A stretch of 64,000 bases of DNA from Oscillospiraceae bacterium (GCA_029007035.1 JAQXHC010000005.1:62001-126000), one strand, 5' to 3'. Shown: positions 8,706 through 18,275, counted from the stretch's first letter. Program-made: numbers and translations. The notes: generated from the letters alone by a model not told the origin.

Positions 8706-10028
8706 CTATTCCTTGTATTTAAAACATATCGCGGCATCTCCCGAGGATATATCAAGTCCGTCTGCGTCATCTCCGCTGTTCGGCGGTATATAGCCAAGAT
8801 ACGAATTTTCTCCCTTAGTGTGAAGCAGCATATAGCCGTTGGCAATCCTGTCCTGCAGGGACGCATTGTCGTCAGCACAGTAAATTCTGAACAGCTCTCT
8901 GCCGACCTCGCCTCCACGAAATGCGCAGAATACAATCTCATCGTTGACTGTGTCGCGGCGCACCGAAACGCGGTTATACCACCTTTCGGGGAATACGAAA
9001 ATATAACCGTCATTAACGCTGTAATATGAGGAATATTTGCGTTTCAGCGAATTATCCTCGTCCACATACATCCAGCTTGTCAGCTTTATCTGTTCACTTT
9101 CGGAAACATCCGAATAACCGGGAGAAACGGTCTGAACCGGAATTTCGGGAATTCCGTCACCGTCTATATCAAAGGAACCGCACCCGGACGGACGAACCGT
9201 TGCAAGGCTTTTTTCGGGAACATCAAAAATTTTCCTCAGTCCGTTTTCGTCCATATAGACAACATCGGTCTGAATCAGTCCCGAGCCGGAAAGAGCGTCG
9301 ATATACAGTCCTTTTCTGTCTCCGCTGAGGTCGCCGTAGGTGATGCTGTCAAACTCGGTGAAGCTTCCGCTGAGTTCGAGACTGTATTTGTGATATTTCC
9401 CCTCATCATCAAGCTTATATGCCTGTGCAAGAGCCGCCGCTCCCGAAGCCTGACCGGCAAGAAGAAGAAATTCGCTTTCGCCGTCGGTATCAAGGTCGGT
9501 AACATCAATGAACGAATAGGCAGAGGAAAAAGTCTGCTCCATGGAGCCGTCGGAATAGTTATATATAGAAACATTTTTCTCGGAGCGGTTGATAAGACTG
9601 CTTCCGATAATGAGGTTAACTCTGTCGTTGGAGCCAAGCTTTGAAATCATAACCTTTTCGATTTCGGAGCCTTCCGCAGGAGTATCGCAGACGGAACGCC
9701 ATTTTCCGTCAAACTGGTCAAGAATGTTTATACGCAGAGTATTTTCTCCCACAGCAAGACCGGTTTTTTCGTAAAAAACCACAGCCTCCCTGCCGCCGTC
9801 GCCGTCAATATCCTCAACGATGAACGATGAAAGATACGAGCCGGACTTCGGGTATTTAAGGCTGATAGACGAGCCAGCCGCGTCAGTGAGAGCGCGGTAA
9901 ATCTGTTCCTGCTCGACGCTGAGCTTCGGAGGAGCCATAAGCCCGTCGATTCCCGAGCCGAACGAGCAGCCCGTTGCTGTAAAAGCAACGCCGCACAGCA
10001 GCGATATAATTCCAATTTTAAATTTCAT
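8706..10028 (-). CDS. Lipoprotein with FG-GAP/VCBS-like repeats
   Basis: The 440-aa protein has a signal peptide with lipobox TATGC, making Cys21 the lipid anchor, so it should sit on the outer face of the membrane. Three segments match the calcium-binding FG-GAP/VCBS pattern: DIDGDGGREAVVFY (about 73), DLDTDGESEFLLLAG (about 187) and FDIDGDGIPEIPVQT (about 290), suggesting a beta-propeller-like fold. I cannot name a function. It lies 138 nt upstream of the response-regulator gene on the same strand, so it may be a surface sensor component or a target of that system. The ribosome site (TGGAATG) is weak. Confidence 0.7.
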   Translation of the reverse strand: MKFKIGIISLLCGVAFTATGCSFGSGIDGLMAPPKLSVEQEQIYRALTDAAGSSISLKYPKSGSYLSSFIVEDIDGDGGREAVVFYEKTGLAVGENTLRINILDQFDGKWRSVCDTPAEGSEIEKVMISKLGSNDRVNLIIGSSLINRSEKNVSIYNYSDGSMEQTFSSAYSFIDVTDLDTDGESEFLLLAGQASGAAALAQAYKLDDEGKYHKYSLELSGSFTEFDSITYGDLSGDRKGLYIDALSGSGLIQTDVVYMDENGLRKIFDVPEKSLATVRPSGCGSFDIDGDGIPEIPVQTVSPGYSDVSESEQIKLTSWMYVDEDNSLKRKYSSYYSVNDGYIFVFPERWYNRVSVRRDTVNDEIVFCAFRGGEVGRELFRIYCADDNASLQDRIANGYMLLHTKGENSYLGYIPPNSGDDADGLDISSGDAAICFKYKE

Positions 10029-10130
10029 AACACATTCCAGAAGTGATGTTAAAAATTTTATCCCGTTCTTTTCAAAAGCAAGGCGGACGGCAGCCTGGAA
10101 TATCAGCGGAATCCGCAGATTTTCGGCTGC

Positions 10131-11486
10131 TTAACGCTCCGCAATTTTCACATACTGCCTTGGCTTGGCAATTGCCTTGTATGCGGGACGGATGATGCGG
10201 TTTCCGGTGAGCTTCTCCTCAATCCGGTGAGCCGACCAGCCTGCCATACGTGCGATTGCAAACAACGGAGTGAACAAATCCTCGGGGATTCCGAGCATAC
10301 GGTAAACAAGCCCGGAATACATATCCACATTTGCGCACATAGTCTTTGTGCTGCCCTTTTCCTGCCTGAAAATCTCCGGAGTAAGCCGTTCGATAGTGTC
10401 GAGAAGCTTGAATTCCGCCTCGATTTCCTTTCCTGCGGCAAGCTCGAACGCTTTCTTTTTCAGAATGACCGCACGAGGATCGGAAATTGTATAAACAGCA
10501 TGACCCATGCCGTAGATAAGTCCGGAATTGTCATTAGCTTCCTTGCGGATAATTTTCCGCATGAAATCGGCTACTTCCCCCTCATCAGACCAGTTTTTTA
10601 CATTTTCTTTGAAGCAGTCGAGCATATGGATAACCTTGAGGTTCGCTCCGCCGTGACGGGGACCTTTAAGTGAGCATATAGCCGAAGAATACGCAGAATA
10701 GGGATCTGTTCCCGACGAAGTCAGCACGCGGCAGGTGAAAGTCGAATTATTTCCGCCGCCGTGTTCAGCCTGGAGCATCAGCAGACAGTCAAGCATCTGT
10801 GCTTCTTCTTTTGTGTACTGTCTGTCGGGACGAAGAAGTGAAAGTATGCACTGTGCAGTGTTTTCCTCGTATCTTATCGGGTGCATGATCATGCTCTGAT
10901 TGTGGAAGCAGCGTTTTTTGACCTGAAATGCAGCGTTCATTATTACAGGCAGCTTTGCAATAAGACTTGCGGCAATCTGAATCTCAAATTCAAGTCCTTT
11001 ATTCTCGCAGTTCTCATCGTAGGAGTAAAGCGACAGTACTGAACGTGCAAGCTTATTCATAATATTCTTCGAGGGAGCTTTAAGTATCATATCTTCTACG
11101 AAATCATTCGGCAGATCGCGCAGGCTCGCCAGATATGAGGTGAAACCGTCAAGCTCTGTCTGAGTCGGAAGATGACCGAAAAGCAGGAGGAAAACGATCT
11201 CCTCATAGCCGTATCTGTCCTCGGCTTCAACATTTCCAACAAGGTCGTTTATGCTGTAGCCGCGATAGATCAGCTCTCCGGGGATCGGTTCAATTTCGCC
11301 CTCGTTTACCACATAGCCGTGTACGTTGCATATCTTGGTAATGCCTGCAATTACACCTGTTCCGTCGCTTCGTCTGAGTCCGCGCTTAACGTGATATTTT
11401 TCATAGAGGGACTGATCAATATGTGAATTTTCCAGAACTTCATTGCAAAAACCTGTAATAATGTTTTCCTTTCCGTTTTCCGTCAC
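10131..11486 (-). CDS. Citrate synthase
   Basis: This enzyme condenses oxaloacetate with acetyl-CoA to citrate, here probably feeding glutamate synthesis in an anaerobe. The 451-aa protein carries the family motifs LLLFGHLPT, KGPRHGGANLKVI, the active-site His segment YGMGHAVYTISDPRA, and the catalytic Asp segment ANVDMYSGLVYRMLGIP. The long N-terminal extension (about 60 residues before IITGFCNE-type helices) is typical of the clostridial type. Translation starts at GTG with GGAG about 10 nt upstream. No aconitase or isocitrate dehydrogenase gene is adjacent. Confidence 0.95.
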   Translation of the reverse strand: MTENGKENIITGFCNEVLENSHIDQSLYEKYHVKRGLRRSDGTGVIAGITKICNVHGYVVNEGEIEPIPGELIYRGYSINDLVGNVEAEDRYGYEEIVFLLLFGHLPTQTELDGFTSYLASLRDLPNDFVEDMILKAPSKNIMNKLARSVLSLYSYDENCENKGLEFEIQIAASLIAKLPVIMNAAFQVKKRCFHNQSMIMHPIRYEENTAQCILSLLRPDRQYTKEEAQMLDCLLMLQAEHGGGNNSTFTCRVLTSSGTDPYSAYSSAICSLKGPRHGGANLKVIHMLDCFKENVKNWSDEGEVADFMRKIIRKEANDNSGLIYGMGHAVYTISDPRAVILKKKAFELAAGKEIEAEFKLLDTIERLTPEIFRQEKGSTKTMCANVDMYSGLVYRMLGIPEDLFTPLFAIARMAGWSAHRIEEKLTGNRIIRPAYKAIAKPRQYVKIAER

Positions 11487-11643
11487 TTAAATCACTCTCC
11501 AATCAATTATTCATAATTATTATACACCATAAATATACTTATGTCAAGAATTGCATTTATTCCTTTAAATTTATTTACTTATATGCAGCGCCTGAGTTTT
11601 TGTACTGTAATTCAGGCATAACATCGCATGAAAGGATAACAAA

Positions 11644-12708
11644 ATGAAAAGACATCTTATTTTTGCCGCAGTTTTTTCCGCTATGATAATGCTGATTCCT
11701 GCCATACCTGCGGCGTTTGCAGGAGGAAAAGAACTTCCCGTTCCGCCGTCGGAAAATACCGGACCGGTCGAGCCGGCTCACGAATCGTTTTCCGGTCCGG
11801 CTTCTGCCGATGACAGTATTCCGGCATCGGGCACTTCAGCTTATGAAGCCAATGAAAACACTTACAAGGTTCTCGACGTAACGTCGGGACAGGTTATCGA
11901 TGTACCCGTGAAAGATTACGTAATAGGAGCTGTATGCGCGGAAATGCCTGCGACATTTGAAAGCGAAGCGCTGAAAGCACAGGCGGTAGCAGCGCACACC
12001 TATGCTGAACGGCAGAGACTGAGAGAGCTTGAAAATCCGACTCCCGAGCTGTGCGGCGCCTATTTTTCCAACGACACTTCGAAATATCAGGGGTTTTTCA
12101 CGCTGAATCAGGCGAAGCAGTATTACGGAGAAAATTTTGATATGTACTATAAAAAAATCTCCGACGCAGTCGGAGAGGTCTGTGATTATGTTATAACTTA
12201 CGATAATGAGCCGATAATTTCAGCATTCCATTCCATGTCTCCGGGCAGAACCGAAAGCGCAGAAAATGCGTGGGGAGCGTCTGTTGACTATCTTGTATCC
12301 GTAGACAGCTCCGCCGACACATCCGCGCCGAAATACCTTGAAGAAACCGCCTACGAAAGCGATATTCTCCGGGAAAATCTGACCTCCGCATTTGACGGGA
12401 TAAAGCTGGGCGACGATGTCGGAACGTGGATCCAAATTGCATCCTGCTCCGATTCCGGGACGGTTCTTACAGCCTCTGTGGGAGGAAAAACCGTCACAGG
12501 CAACGAAATCAGAACCGCACTTTCTCTTCGTTCAGCGTGCTTCTCGGTAAAAGCGGAGGGCAATTCTGTTATTTTTACAACAAAGGGATATGGTCACGGA
12601 GTGGGAATGAGCCAATACGGAGCAAATTCCATGGCGCAGAACGGCAGTACGTGGGAGGAGATTCTGAAGCATTATTATGTCGGCTGCGAAGTCAAAGCCT
12701 TGTCATAA
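11644..12708 (+). CDS. spoIID: SpoIID/LytB-domain protein, stage II sporulation protein D
   Basis: SpoIID is the lytic transglycosylase that trims denuded glycan during engulfment of the forespore. The 354-aa protein has a signal peptide (about 1-26, ending PAAFA), a low-complexity Pro/Ser linker, then the SpoIID domain: VKDYVIGAVCAEMPATF (with the catalytic-type Glu), ALKAQAVAAHTYA, ISAFHSMSPGRTESAENAWG and the closing GYGHGVGMSQYGA. AAAGGA lies 7 nt before the ATG. It stands alone on the plus strand and converges on psd. A non-sporulation LytB-type wall hydrolase is the alternative, since no other spore gene is nearby. Confidence 0.85.
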   Translation: MKRHLIFAAVFSAMIMLIPAIPAAFAGGKELPVPPSENTGPVEPAHESFSGPASADDSIPASGTSAYEANENTYKVLDVTSGQVIDVPVKDYVIGAVCAEMPATFESEALKAQAVAAHTYAERQRLRELENPTPELCGAYFSNDTSKYQGFFTLNQAKQYYGENFDMYYKKISDAVGEVCDYVITYDNEPIISAFHSMSPGRTESAENAWGASVDYLVSVDSSADTSAPKYLEETAYESDILRENLTSAFDGIKLGDDVGTWIQIASCSDSGTVLTASVGGKTVTGNEIRTALSLRSACFSVKAEGNSVIFTTKGYGHGVGMSQYGANSMAQNGSTWEEILKHYYVGCEVKALS

Positions 12709-12724
12709 GGCAGACGGAGCGGTG

Positions 12725-13618
12725 TCACTTGTCTGCTGAAGAAGTTGTAACCGGCTTTGGCAGACTGCCGATACGTTCGCCGTATTTCACGACCGTTTCG
12801 TATCCTTCGGCAGAATTTCCGAGTATATCACTGTCAATCTGTACACAGTCTTTACCGATAAGCAATACGATAGTCGAGCCGCCGAACAGAAACTTACCCT
12901 TTTCCTCGCCCTTTGTGAAGCGATAGCCTTTGCCGTGATAATTTTCTATTCTGCCTACAAGCATGGCTCCGACCTCTACCTGAGTCACAGCACCGAAATT
13001 TTCCGTGTACATTACGGTCGCCTCGCGGCTGTTCCGCTTGTAAATATTGTAATGCTCAAGGGCGATGGGATTAACTGTATGAAGCTCGCCCGGAATAAAC
13101 ACATTCTTCGATTTTACACCGCTGTCTATGTAGCAGTAGCGGTGATAATCGTCCACTTCAAGGCGGAAAATCAGACATAATCCGCCGGTGTAACGCTCTG
13201 CAAGCCTTTCGCTTCCGACCAGATCCGCCACGCTGTAGAATGAATCCTTTATACGGAAACAGCTTCCGCTGCCGATTTCATAAGCCGTCAGCTTCGAGTC
13301 GCAGGGACTGATTAAATGCCGCGGATTCAGATCGACCGGCCGTCTGCCTGATTTGATCCTGCGCGTGAAAAAATCGTTATATGAGTTTATACCGCTCATT
13401 ATATACTGGGAAGTATCAATGCCGCACGAATTCACAAAATGTCCTATCAGCGGCTTTGATGCAGAAGAATCCATAAATGCGCCCACCGTCTTTGACACTG
13501 CCGGAGCTGTAAGGACTTTCAGTGCGCATCTGCCTGCAGCAGAACCGTACAGCTTGCCAAGCAGACGGTTCTGATTTTCATTTGTGACGATAATCTCGCC
13601 TTTTCTGTTCTTTATCAT
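12725..13618 (-). CDS. psd: Phosphatidylserine decarboxylase proenzyme
   Basis: Psd decarboxylates phosphatidylserine to phosphatidylethanolamine and matures by self-cleavage at a conserved Ser to give a pyruvoyl group. The 297-aa protein has the substrate segment SPCDSKLTAYE, the His-containing FRLEVDDYHRYCYID, HTVNPIAL and the processing motif FGGSTIV at about 249-255, where the Ser becomes pyruvate. Length fits the type II enzymes. The ATG lies 2 nt after the preceding stop and has no good ribosome site, so it is probably coupled, or starts a few codons later at GTG. Confidence 0.93.
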   Translation of the reverse strand: MIKNRKGEIIVTNENQNRLLGKLYGSAAGRCALKVLTAPAVSKTVGAFMDSSASKPLIGHFVNSCGIDTSQYIMSGINSYNDFFTRRIKSGRRPVDLNPRHLISPCDSKLTAYEIGSGSCFRIKDSFYSVADLVGSERLAERYTGGLCLIFRLEVDDYHRYCYIDSGVKSKNVFIPGELHTVNPIALEHYNIYKRNSREATVMYTENFGAVTQVEVGAMLVGRIENYHGKGYRFTKGEEKGKFLFGGSTIVLLIGKDCVQIDSDILGNSAEGYETVVKYGERIGSLPKPVTTSSADK

Positions 13619-13620
13619 GA

Positions 13621-14850
13621 TTATTTTTTAGCGTTTGCAAGCATGAGCTTGATACGGTTTTCCTGATTTACACGAGTCGCGCCCGGGTCATAATCGATTG
13701 CAACGATATTCGCCTCGGGATTTGCCTCTTTGATAGCTCTTGACATTCCCTTTGCAACGATATGATTCGGCAGACATCCGAAAGGCTGGGCACAGATGAT
13801 ATTTTCGACTCCCGACTCCGCAAGAGCTGCCATTTCAGCCGGAATCAGCCATCCCTCGCCCATTACGACGCCCTGATTGATATACTTATCCGCAAGATGC
13901 CGCAGATGCTCGAAATCGTGGAGCGGCTCGAAGCTGCCCTGTTTTTTCATAGCCTCGATAAGCTCGCGCTGTTTCTTGTAGATCAGCTTATAGCCAAGCT
14001 TATAAATACGCGAATTCATGGTAGTTTTGTCATATATTTTCGCATCGTTGAAGGTGCCTGCCGCGCAGTACATTACGAATTCAAGCAGCGACGGAACTAC
14101 AGGCTCGCAGCCCTCTGAAAGCAGAAAATCTTCAAGGTGATTATTTGCGAGAGGGGAGTATTTCACATAAATCTCGCCGACAATGCCGACTCTTATTTTT
14201 TTAGCTTTACTCAGCTCGATACGCGCAAAATCGTCCAGTATCTGTGCATAAAGCTTTTTCGTTTTGAGGTATCCGCTGCTGCCCGAGCGGAAAATATCGC
14301 CAAGCTTTTTCTGCCATTTATCAAGCGTTTTCTTTGACGAACCCTTAATCAGCTCATAGGCACGGCACTTGTTGTAGCAGGTCATGAGCAGATCACCGTA
14401 GAGTACGGCATACAGCAGCTTCAGAAATGTCGGAGCGGTGATTTTGAACGCGCTGTCCTTTTCGAGTCCGCTGAAATTGAGCGAAACCACCGGAACCTGC
14501 GGAAAATTCTTTGCGACGCTCTTTCTGAGAAGATGAATATAATTCGACGCGCGGCAGCCTCCGCCTGTCTGAGTAATCAGAAGAGCTGTCTTATCCGGGT
14601 CGTATTTGCCGCTTTTGAGTGCGTCCATGAACTGCCCGATAACAAGAAGCGCAGGGTAGCAGGCGTCGTTATGGACGTTTTTCAGTCCCTCATCTACAAC
14701 TGCACGCGAGTCGTTCTGAAGCAGCTCCATTTTATAGCCCTTACCCTCAAAGATGCTGATAAACAGCTTGAAGTGAACCGGGAGCATATCGGGAATGAGG
14801 ATCGTATGAGTTTTTATCATATCCTCGGTGAATTTTACGTATTCAGGCAT
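13621..14850 (-). CDS. 2-hydroxyacyl-CoA dehydratase (HgdB)-like protein
   Basis: The 409-aa protein resembles the C-terminal part of the large clostridial acyl-CoA dehydratase activase-related proteins and, more distantly, HgdB subunits. Visible Cys-containing segments suited to an iron-sulfur cluster are VHNDACYPALLVIGQ, TQTGGGCRASNYI, YNKCRAY and ENIICAQPFGCLPNHIVAKG. GGAGG lies 6 nt before the ATG. It follows the 982-aa activase by 96 nt. In many clostridia the two are one protein of about 1400 residues, so this looks like a split version. The substrate is unknown. Confidence 0.8.
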   Translation of the reverse strand: MPEYVKFTEDMIKTHTILIPDMLPVHFKLFISIFEGKGYKMELLQNDSRAVVDEGLKNVHNDACYPALLVIGQFMDALKSGKYDPDKTALLITQTGGGCRASNYIHLLRKSVAKNFPQVPVVSLNFSGLEKDSAFKITAPTFLKLLYAVLYGDLLMTCYNKCRAYELIKGSSKKTLDKWQKKLGDIFRSGSSGYLKTKKLYAQILDDFARIELSKAKKIRVGIVGEIYVKYSPLANNHLEDFLLSEGCEPVVPSLLEFVMYCAAGTFNDAKIYDKTTMNSRIYKLGYKLIYKKQRELIEAMKKQGSFEPLHDFEHLRHLADKYINQGVVMGEGWLIPAEMAALAESGVENIICAQPFGCLPNHIVAKGMSRAIKEANPEANIVAIDYDPGATRVNQENRIKLMLANAKK

Positions 14851-14946
14851 ATCATACCTCCGTTAGAAAATGGCGACGGGTTTAACATCGGAAAATCAAA
14901 GCGTGTTCAGATAAAAAGCTGGTCACGTTTTTTTCGGCAGATTTTT

Positions 14947-17895
14947 TTAATTTGAAGATGCGTCTGCGCCCTCGGATGCCGACATTGCGGCTACAAGGCT
15001 TCTCAGCCGTATTCTTGCCGCGCCGAGATTATTGATTTCGTCGATTTTAAGCTGAGTGTAGAGCTTTCCGTTTGTTTCGAGTATTGAGCGGACTTCGTCA
15101 GTAGTAACGGCATCGATTCCGCATCCGAAAGAAACAAGCTGGATCAGCTGCATATCGGGCTGAGTCGTAACATACTCCGCCGCGCGGTAAAGTCTTGAAT
15201 GATAAGTCCACTGGTTTAGAACGCCAAGCTTCGGGGTATGAGCGAGGGCGGCAACGCTGTCCTCGGTGACAACAGCCATTCCGAGGCTTGTAATCAGCTT
15301 GTGGATTCCGTGGTTGATCTCCTTGTCGACATGGTAGGGTCTGCCTGCAAGGACGATAATATTCCGTCTTTCCTCACGCGCCTTTGAAATTATCTCCTGC
15401 GCCTTTGCCGAAATATCGCTGCGGAATGAGTCCATAGCGGCATAAGCCTTGTCAACTGCGGCAGGGATTTTGCCTTTGATGTTATACTTTTTCAGAGCCG
15501 ATTTCATCACTTTGACAACGTTTTTGCGGTTGTTCAGATCCATGTACGGGTGAACGAAATTACTGTCGTTCAGCCGCGGATTGTTGGCGAGAAGCAGTTC
15601 GGGATAATAGGCGACAATCGGGCAGTTGAAATGATTATCGCTTTCTCCCTCATCGATATTGTAGCTCATGCAGGGATAGAAAATGAAGTCAACTCCCTTA
15701 TCGAGCAGATTTTCAATATGACCGTGAGTGAGCTTCGCAGGATAGCAGACGGTGTCAGAGGGAATCGTGTGCTGACCGAGATAATACATCTGCCGTGAGC
15801 TTTCCTCCGAAATTACGACCTCGAATCCAAGCCCGGTGAACAGCGCATGCCAGAACGGAAGCTGCTCGTAGAAGCTTAGCGCCATGGGAATTCCGACCTT
15901 GCCGACGGGACGTCCCGGCTGACCCGACTTCACAGTATTTATAATGCTGTCATACTTGTATTCATAGAGATTCGGAATATTATTTTTCTTCGCCTGACCG
16001 CCGCCTTTTTCACAGCGGTTGCCGGAAATGAATTTTCTGCCTCCGCCGAAGCTGATAATATTAAGCTGGCAGTTAGCAGTACAGCCGCCGCACTGAGCGG
16101 ATTTCGAGGTGTAGCTGAATACATCAAGTTCTTCCCTGCCGATAAGCGTGGATTTTTCGAGATTGCGCTCCTTTGCGTAAAGCGCGCAGCCGAAAGCTCC
16201 CATGAGTCCCGAAATCGCAGGACGGATTACATTTCTGCCAAGCTCCTTTTCAAAGGAACGGAGTACCGCGTCATTAAGGAACGTTCCGCCCTGAACCACG
16301 ATATTTTCGCCCAGTTCATCGACAGATTTGGCACGAATTACCTTATATACGGCATTTTTGATAATCGACGACGAAAGTCCGGCTGAAATGTCCTCGACAG
16401 TCGCGCCGTCTTTCTGAGCCTGCTTTACCGAACTGTTCATGAAAACGGTGCATCGTGAACCAAGGTCAACAGGGTGCTCGGCAAAGAGTCCCAGCTGTGA
16501 GAATTCCGCGATGTCATAGCCGAGAGCCATTGCAAAGGTCTGTATAAACGAGCCGCAGCCGGACGAACACGCTTCATTGAGCATAATACTGTCGATTGCG
16601 CCGTTTTTGATTTTGAAGCATTTGATGTCCTGTCCGCCGATGTCGATGATAAAATCAACATTCGGACAGAAATACGATGCTGCCTTAAAATGGGCAACTG
16701 TCTCGACGATACCGAAATCAACGGCAAGTCCCGACTTAATCAGATCCTCGCCGTAGCCTGTTACCGCCGAACCTTTAATGGTAATTTTCGGATTCATCAG
16801 AGAATAAATCTTCTTTATCTGAGCCACGATTTTGTCCAGCGGCTGTCCCTGATTTGAGGAATAGTGACTGTAGAGCATACGTCCGTCATCGGTAATCAGA
16901 ACAAGCTTCGTGGTAGTCGAGCCTGCGTCGATTCCAAGGTAGGCATCGCCCTCATATGTATTCATATCGGCATATCCGAGGTCAAATTTTCTGTGACGCT
17001 CGATAAACTCATCATACTCGGCATGGGACGAAAAAAGCGGTTCTCCCGTAATAATCGCGTCGGAGGCGGAGGCATTGGCAATTTTATCGACAATCTCGCC
17101 GATTTTATATGAATCCTCAGCAGTTGCCGCATAAACCGAACATCCGTAGGCTACGAAAACAGGTGCTTCTTCGGGGAAAACAGCGTGTTCATCGTCGAGT
17201 CCGAGTGTATTCACGAAAGCCTTTTTCAGTCCCTTGAGGAAGAACAGCGGACCTCCCAGAAACAGCACTTTTCCCTCGATGGTTCTGCCCTGAGCCAGTC
17301 CCGAAACGGTCTGATCAACAACAGCCTGGAAAATGCTTGCCGCAATATCCTCGCGTCTTGCTCCCTGATTGAGCAGCGGCTGAATATCCGACTTTGCGAA
17401 AACTCCGCATCTTGAGGCTATAGGATAAACCTTCTGAGCGCGGAGAGAAAGCTCGTCAAGCTCGTCGGCGGTAATGCCGAGGAGAGTCGCCATCTGATCG
17501 ATAAAAGCTCCCGTTCCGCCCGCACACGAACCATTCATACGCTGTTCAACGCCGCCGGTGAGAAAAATTATTTTTGCATCCTCGCCGCCAAGCTCGATAA
17601 CCGCGTCAGCATCGGGCTGCTTTTTCTTTACGGCAAGAAATGCAGCATGAACCTCCTGAACGAAAGGAATCTGCGCGGAATTGGCAAGTCCGAGACCTGC
17701 CGAGCCCGTAATACACACCGTAAACTTATCATCCGGATAGTCTGCCTGAATAATTTTCAGCTGATCAGTGACAGTTTCCTTGACTTTGGAGAAGTGACGC
17801 TGATATTTTGAATATATAATATTGCCGTCTGCATCGGTGATAACGGTCTTGACCGTGGTCGAACCAACATCAATTCCGAGTGAATATTTACTCAT
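14947..17895 (-). CDS. Acyl-CoA dehydratase activase, tandem BadF/BcrA ATPase domains plus DUF2229
   Basis: The 982-aa protein has two ASKHA-type ATPase domains, at about 3-255 (LGIDVGSTTVKTV, GGEDAKIIFL, NGSCAGGTGAFIDQ) and 320-570 (LGIDAGSTTTKLV, IGGQDIKCFKI, EACSSGCGSFIQTF), then a DUF2229 region from about 660. The Cys in each CxGGTG or CSSGCG segment normally binds a bridging 4Fe-4S cluster used for ATP-driven one-electron transfer to a dehydratase. I start at MSKYSLGID because AAGGAG is 7 nt upstream; an ATG two codons earlier is too close. No classic hgdAB genes adjoin it, so the target is probably its 409-aa neighbour. Confidence 0.9.
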   Translation of the reverse strand: MSKYSLGIDVGSTTVKTVITDADGNIIYSKYQRHFSKVKETVTDQLKIIQADYPDDKFTVCITGSAGLGLANSAQIPFVQEVHAAFLAVKKKQPDADAVIELGGEDAKIIFLTGGVEQRMNGSCAGGTGAFIDQMATLLGITADELDELSLRAQKVYPIASRCGVFAKSDIQPLLNQGARREDIAASIFQAVVDQTVSGLAQGRTIEGKVLFLGGPLFFLKGLKKAFVNTLGLDDEHAVFPEEAPVFVAYGCSVYAATAEDSYKIGEIVDKIANASASDAIITGEPLFSSHAEYDEFIERHRKFDLGYADMNTYEGDAYLGIDAGSTTTKLVLITDDGRMLYSHYSSNQGQPLDKIVAQIKKIYSLMNPKITIKGSAVTGYGEDLIKSGLAVDFGIVETVAHFKAASYFCPNVDFIIDIGGQDIKCFKIKNGAIDSIMLNEACSSGCGSFIQTFAMALGYDIAEFSQLGLFAEHPVDLGSRCTVFMNSSVKQAQKDGATVEDISAGLSSSIIKNAVYKVIRAKSVDELGENIVVQGGTFLNDAVLRSFEKELGRNVIRPAISGLMGAFGCALYAKERNLEKSTLIGREELDVFSYTSKSAQCGGCTANCQLNIISFGGGRKFISGNRCEKGGGQAKKNNIPNLYEYKYDSIINTVKSGQPGRPVGKVGIPMALSFYEQLPFWHALFTGLGFEVVISEESSRQMYYLGQHTIPSDTVCYPAKLTHGHIENLLDKGVDFIFYPCMSYNIDEGESDNHFNCPIVAYYPELLLANNPRLNDSNFVHPYMDLNNRKNVVKVMKSALKKYNIKGKIPAAVDKAYAAMDSFRSDISAKAQEIISKAREERRNIIVLAGRPYHVDKEINHGIHKLITSLGMAVVTEDSVAALAHTPKLGVLNQWTYHSRLYRAAEYVTTQPDMQLIQLVSFGCGIDAVTTDEVRSILETNGKLYTQLKIDEINNLGAARIRLRSLVAAMSASEGADASSN

Positions 17896-17918
17896 CTGCA
17901 TACTCCTTATTTTTTCTC

Positions 17919-17970
17919 AGAACCTGTATTCATAACAAATGCGTGCACATTGATTGTGAATACAGGTTCT
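17919..17970 (-). promoter_or_regulatory. Perfect 14-bp inverted repeat in the activase leader
   Basis: Arms AGAACCTGTATTCA (17919-17932) and TGAATACAGGTTCT (17957-17970) are perfect reverse complements around a 24-nt loop. On the gene strand the repeat begins just after a possible -10 and ends about 10 nt before the AAGGAG site, so it would be in the mRNA leader or act as an operator. The rather A/T-rich stem and missing T-run argue against a terminator. Confidence 0.7.
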
Positions 17971-18119
17971 CAATGTTCTTATTCTAATTATACACCATAT
18001 TTCAAAAAAAATAAAGCCTTAACGACAAAATTTTTTTGGAAATTAAGGCAGAGTCTGTATCGGGCAGTGTGCTTTGTACGGTACTGTCCTAAGAATTTCC
18101 CGTGTTTACTGTACAAATT

Positions 18120-18140
18120 CGGGCGACCAGTGGCCGCCCG
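18120..18140. repeat. REP-like GC-rich hairpin
   Basis: CGGGCG (18120-18125) and CGCCCG (18135-18140) flank a loop whose CCA/TGG can also pair. Such short GC hairpins in intergenic gaps resemble the dispersed palindromes of clostridia. Only one copy was seen here. Confidence 0.4.
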
Positions 18141-18275
18141 TGCATTTCCTATGTTTTCGTTTTTTCAGCTGCAGAAAGCCGCATTTTCAGTGTTTTCGGC
18201 AGATTACGGCAGAATGCAAAACGGAATAATAACACGTTTGAAGATTGATTCGGAGAACAGAGTTATCCTGAACAA

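Larger units (their letters stand above)
17896..18275. other. Intergenic region between murA and the activase gene
   Basis: These 380 bases lack a convincing gene; the 142-codon frame on the plus strand resembles nothing and starts inside a hairpin. They hold the activase leader hairpin (17919-17970), a possible minus-strand -10 TATAAT near 17985-17990, an A-rich stretch near 18000, and a compact GC-rich hairpin at 18120-18140. Confidence 0.6.
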
